A DNA stretch of 64,000 nt from positions 620,001 to 684,000 of the forward strand of contig UWYS01000004.1 in assembly GCA_900291925.1 (NCBI GenBank), given 5' to 3'. The notes under the pieces were generated by a model. It had not been told where the DNA came from, ran no database searches, and worked only from the letters and a program-made list of their open reading frames with translations. A program made the translations under genes and the position numbers. Positions within the stretch are counted from its first letter, which is position 1. Each line of letters opens with the position of its first letter. The DNA comes from Thecaphora thlaspeos (taxonomy: Eukaryota > Basidiomycota > Ustilaginomycetes > Urocystidales > Glomosporiaceae). Positions 60,827-64,000 of the stretch are shown here, piece by piece.

Positions 60827-61524
60827 ATGGCAGGCGGAGACTTCCGTGAGTCTCTCTGCGGACGAGCTCTGTCGTCGTCGGCGGGTCGCCTGACCGTCTC
60901 ACGGCCGCGCCGCCACATGGATCTTGACAGCGAGCTGACCGTACAGCCGCTTCATCTGCTGTACTCTACCCATGTTCACAACCAACAGACCCATACAAGG
61001 TCGACCCGGCCCTGGAGCGATGGCAGAATATGGTGAGTCCGCGATGAGCCCTGCCTTCAGGCGCTGTTCTGCTGCACCACCCTTTCGACCATATCTAGCT
61101 CACCTCTCTATCGCCTCGCTGCTGCCTCTTCGTGCTCTTCGACCTCTTTTCAACCTGCTTCTCCGATCTTTGAAACCCAACAGCACTCGACCATGTACCA
61201 GAGGTTCCGCTTCACACCAGCCAAGGTCCGCATAGCCCTCATGTGGGGCATCGCCGTTCCCACCTTGACCTTCTACGTTGCCGCCTACGCCAATGTGAGT
61301 ATCTTTATTGAAGCATTCAGGGCTCGTGCGTACCGGCACAGCAGAGAGACGTCTGCAGCTTGTGCGGCGTGCTCGTCTCGCACCCTTCATGGCTGACCTA
61401 TACTCTCTTCCACCCGGCTTGCATTCTACGCCGACAGGACCGATGGGACCTTCGAGGAAAGACAAGGGGCCAGTCGCTCCTCCGCAACCCTCCTGCGGCG
61501 CCAGCGGAGGAGTCGGACGAGTAA
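60827..61524 (+). CDS. NADH-ubiquinone oxidoreductase B15/NDUFB4-like subunit
   Basis: Four exons, 60827-60845 (19 bases), 60989-61032, 61184-61294 and 61438-61524, give 86 residues with consistent phases. The assembled start MAGGDFHPYKVDPALERWQN leads to HSTMYQRFRFTPAKVRIALM, then a hydrophobic segment (WGIAVPTLTFYVAAYA) and DRWDLRGKTRGQSLL. This order (N-terminal DPA.ERW motif, F.R.TP.., one TM helix with WG...P, W..RGK.RG.SL) fits the B15/NDUFB4 accessory subunit in the membrane arm of complex I. Length fits fungal members (about 80-95). Because every exon is small, no long frame marks this gene; it rests on splice signals plus homology. No presequence is seen, as is usual for such subunits. 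Confidence 0.75.
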
Positions 61525-61772
61525 TCTTCCATCTGATGCGGCTCCCATTACAATCAAGACAGAACAGAAACGACTACAGATCCAATGCGCGTAGGACGTG
61601 GAATCGAGTGTGAAACACCGGTACTCAGAGCAGTCGACTGCGGCTCTTCTGGGCAATAGTGGTTCGATTGAGACTGGTTCAAGGCCAGCAACGTCTGCGA
61701 TCCGTGGCGACGACGCCCCTCAAACACTTATGCAAGTTGTAGGACGAACGGCAGATGCGACGTCGCTGCTTC

Positions 61773-63470
61773 TTAGGCGAACCAACCCTTGAGCTTCCCC
61801 CTGAGTCCAGGGACCACCTTGGCTGTATCCTCCTCGTCCCACCTTCTCGAATCCCCCTCGATATCCTTGACGCCCGAGACAAAGTCCATCTCGTGGGCGA
61901 GAATGATAAACGTCTTCCAGTACAGCTTGAAGAACAGGTAGCCCAGGATGAACCAGGCTATCGGCAGGTAGTTACTGAAGAAGCCCAAGGTATCCCACTT
62001 GCCCGGCCGGAAGACCTTCCAGCCCGAGAGAAACAGGATAATGATGGCCATCAGCATCGTCCAGTAGGCGCCGGCGAGCGTCAAGCGTGACCGCCAGGGG
62101 AGGATGGAGCGAGGGATGCTCTGTGCCTTCATGCCGTCGCGGAAGCGGATGTAGGTGATGGAGATCGAAAGCCACGTCAGGAGGTTGGACAGTGCGGTTA
62201 GTTTGACGAGGAAGGCGAAGACAACCGCCGAGCTGCTCGAGCTTCCGAGGTAGGCGACGTTGGCGATCAACCACGTCACGCCCACCGCCAAGTGCGGGAT
62301 ACCGTTCTTGAGCGTTCGCTTAAACATCCTTGGCGCCTGACCCTTTTGCGCGAGCGAGTGGAGCGACCGCGAGCTGGTATAGAGATCCGAGCAGCCGGCG
62401 CTCAGCGCCGACGTCAGGATGGCCGCGTTGATGATTGACGGCAGGATCTTGATGCCGGCCGCTTCGATCGCGATGACGAACGGCGACGCCACAGCCGTCC
62501 TAGCGCTGCCCAGCAGCTCATTGTCGGAAGGCACTATGAGTCCGATCAGAAAGACTGAGACGCAGTAGAAAAAGATGATACGCACCCACACCGTCCTGAT
62601 ACAGATCGGCAGCACCTTGCGTGGGTTGCGACACTCTGCGGCGGCAAGAGCAAGGATCTCTGCTCCCATCATGCTGAACGAGGCTTGGTAGACGACTTCA
62701 AAGAAGCCGAGGAACCTGCCCTTGGCTCCCGGTATGCCCTCGTACTGTACCAGCGGTCCCGGATCGTTCCAGAATTTGAATCCCATCGGCACTCCGTGAG
62801 GACCGCCGCCCGAGAGGATGACGATCGAGATGATGATGACAGCGATCAGCGTGAAGACCTTGATGCTGACGAACCCGAACTCGAGTTCGCCGTACCAGCG
62901 GGTGCCGGACGAGTTGACGGAGAGAATGGCGATGGATCCGATGGATATCCAGGTCGCCCCATTGACCTGCGAAGCGGGGATCCAGTACGTGACGAGGACC
63001 GCTGCTGCGCTCAGCTCGGCCGCCAAGGTCAAGGTCCAGGCCGCCGTATTGTTCCAGCCCATGATTGCCGACAGGGCTGGATCGACAAAGCGGCCGCACA
63101 GGATGATGTGAGCCCCGTTGACGGGGAGGAAGGTGGTGAGCTCGGTGATCATGAGCATCACGCAGACGACGACGGACCCAACGAGGCTGTATCCTAGAAG
63201 GAGACCGAGCGGACCGCCGTCCTTAAGGCTCTGTCCGACGCCGAGGAAGATACCGGTCCCGATGCATGCTCCCAATGAAATAAAGACGAGGTGGCGCGGC
63301 TTGAAGTCGCGCTTGAGGCCGGCCTCGCGGTAGTCTTCGGTGGGGTCGAATATCTGCTGGCGGTTGTCGGTATTGATCTCGTGGGATGCTGAGTCGGTAT
63401 CGATACAAATGCCGTGGTGGTAGCCCTCTTTCTGCCTGACTGCATGGGAGAAGGGCCTCTCGAATTCCAT
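61773..63470 (-). CDS. Amino-acid permease (APC superfamily, fungal YAT type)
   Basis: Single-exon frame of 565 residues from the ATG at 63470; the open frame further upstream starts only with TTG. After a polar N-terminus of about 55 residues, LKRDFKPRHLVFISLGACIG and TGIFLGVGQSL form the first helix with the GxGIF substrate-binding motif of the APC fold. About 12 hydrophobic segments follow. Family marks include GW.....WTLTLAAELSAAAV in TM3, FWNDPGP and FLGFFEVVYQASFSMMGAEI around TM6, ECRNPRK, and the TM8-9 stretch SALSAGCSDLYTSSRSLHSL with QGQAP-type loop (KGQAPRMFKRT). This is the YAT family (Gap1, Can1, Lyp1 relatives), plasma-membrane proton symporters of amino acids. Substrate is not readable. 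Confidence 0.95.
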   Translation of the reverse strand: MEFERPFSHAVRQKEGYHHGICIDTDSASHEINTDNRQQIFDPTEDYREAGLKRDFKPRHLVFISLGACIGTGIFLGVGQSLKDGGPLGLLLGYSLVGSVVVCVMLMITELTTFLPVNGAHIILCGRFVDPALSAIMGWNNTAAWTLTLAAELSAAAVLVTYWIPASQVNGATWISIGSIAILSVNSSGTRWYGELEFGFVSIKVFTLIAVIIISIVILSGGGPHGVPMGFKFWNDPGPLVQYEGIPGAKGRFLGFFEVVYQASFSMMGAEILALAAAECRNPRKVLPICIRTVWVRIIFFYCVSVFLIGLIVPSDNELLGSARTAVASPFVIAIEAAGIKILPSIINAAILTSALSAGCSDLYTSSRSLHSLAQKGQAPRMFKRTLKNGIPHLAVGVTWLIANVAYLGSSSSSAVVFAFLVKLTALSNLLTWLSISITYIRFRDGMKAQSIPRSILPWRSRLTLAGAYWTMLMAIIILFLSGWKVFRPGKWDTLGFFSNYLPIAWFILGYLFFKLYWKTFIILAHEMDFVSGVKDIEGDSRRWDEEDTAKVVPGLRGKLKGWFA

Positions 63471-64000
63471 GTTAGTCCGAAGTCTGGATTTGGACTCTAT
63501 GAGATTCGGAAATCTGCGATGGGGTATGAGTCGGATGAAGAAGGTCGGAAGAGGATTCGAGGACGCCAATCGCCATAGGAAGAGTGTCGCTCTTATATTC
63601 GCTCGCTCACAGTGTGTCTATGGCCACCCGTTCTAATGTACCCATGTATCAGCGCTCGACTTAATTTGGCGGGTCGAGCCTTGCTGTGGGTCCCACCGAG
63701 CAGCAAACAAGCCCACCTTTCCACGTTCCTATATCTGGTGCGCTTGTCACGGCCCCTCTGAGCGTTGTGCAGACCTACATACGAAACTCAGCGCAACTTC
63801 CGAGGACATTCTTTCGGTTAAAGTCTGGCCCAGACGCAGGCCAGGGGAGGGGTGGCTCCAACGGTAGCAACAGCACTTCTGTGCTAGCCGGAGGCTGGAC
63901 ACAAGGTCTTGGTCGCTCGGCTGTCGCTTCTGTCCGATGAGTGGACCAGGTAAGAACGTTGCGGAATAGATAGCTTAGTAAGCTTTTTAGGCGGCCGCCC
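63471..64000. other. Region upstream of the permease to the window end
   Basis: 530 bases holding the permease promoter. No further gene recognised; the window may end before the next gene. Confidence 0.5.

Noticed and set aside
63471..63569. N-terminal extension of the permease by 33 residues
   Set aside because: The outer start codon is TTG; the first ATG is at 63470.

Overview
The window is a gene-dense, GC-rich stretch of nuclear DNA from a basidiomycete fungus, most likely a smut-type fungus (Ustilaginomycotina). The evidence is a BRCA2 homologue that reads like Brh2 of Ustilago, short GT-AG introns (roughly 70-360 bases, often near the 5' end of genes), codons so poor in stops that long antisense ORFs are common, and a dispersed 5S rRNA gene between protein genes. 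I see no transposon, virus, CRISPR array or bacterial-style operon, and I found no tRNA gene. The lineage is inferred from gene content only.

Layout. 1-16 kb: RED/IK-type splicing protein (+), copper-fist transcription factor (-), CLF1/crooked-neck splicing factor (+), SET1 histone H3K4 methyltransferase (-, 4 exons), VPS29 retromer subunit (+, 4 exons), SmE (-, 4 exons). 17-26 kb: ARL1 small GTPase (+, 5 exons), a small unrecognised three-exon gene (+), a large unrecognised membrane protein (+), cytochrome b5 (+, 3 exons). 26-36 kb: membrane-anchored NYN-nuclease protein with four repeats (+), yippee protein (+), YTM1 ribosome-biogenesis factor (-), a metallophosphoesterase gene with apparent lesions (-), Elongin-A (-). 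36-50 kb: TBC RabGAP (-), 5S rRNA (+), TPA1/Ofd1 2-oxoglutarate dioxygenase (-), BRH2/BRCA2 (-), SPC19 of the DASH complex (-). 50-64 kb: conserved fungal protein (-), TRM1 tRNA methyltransferase (+), single-pass membrane protein of Mid2/SKG6 style (-), ATX1 copper chaperone (-), SNRNP27 tri-snRNP protein (-), complex I NDUFB4/B15-like subunit (+), amino-acid permease (-).

Most genes are housekeeping genes and do not form a functional cluster. Four of them (RED, CLF1, SmE, SNRNP27) belong to the spliceosome and two (copper-fist factor, ATX1) to copper handling, but they are scattered. Exon models were built by hand from GT-AG signals, phase and family homology; all models quoted close in frame except the metallophosphoesterase, whose homology-preferred splice leaves an in-frame TGA.

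I did not find a clearly new multi-gene system. The best leads are the metallophosphoesterase with a His-to-Tyr change in its metal site plus an in-frame TGA, the NYN protein with four internal repeats, micro-exons of 7, 9 and 21 bases, the two-start architecture of TRM1, an RS-like N-terminal region on SET1, and two BRC-like elements in the BRCA2 homologue.
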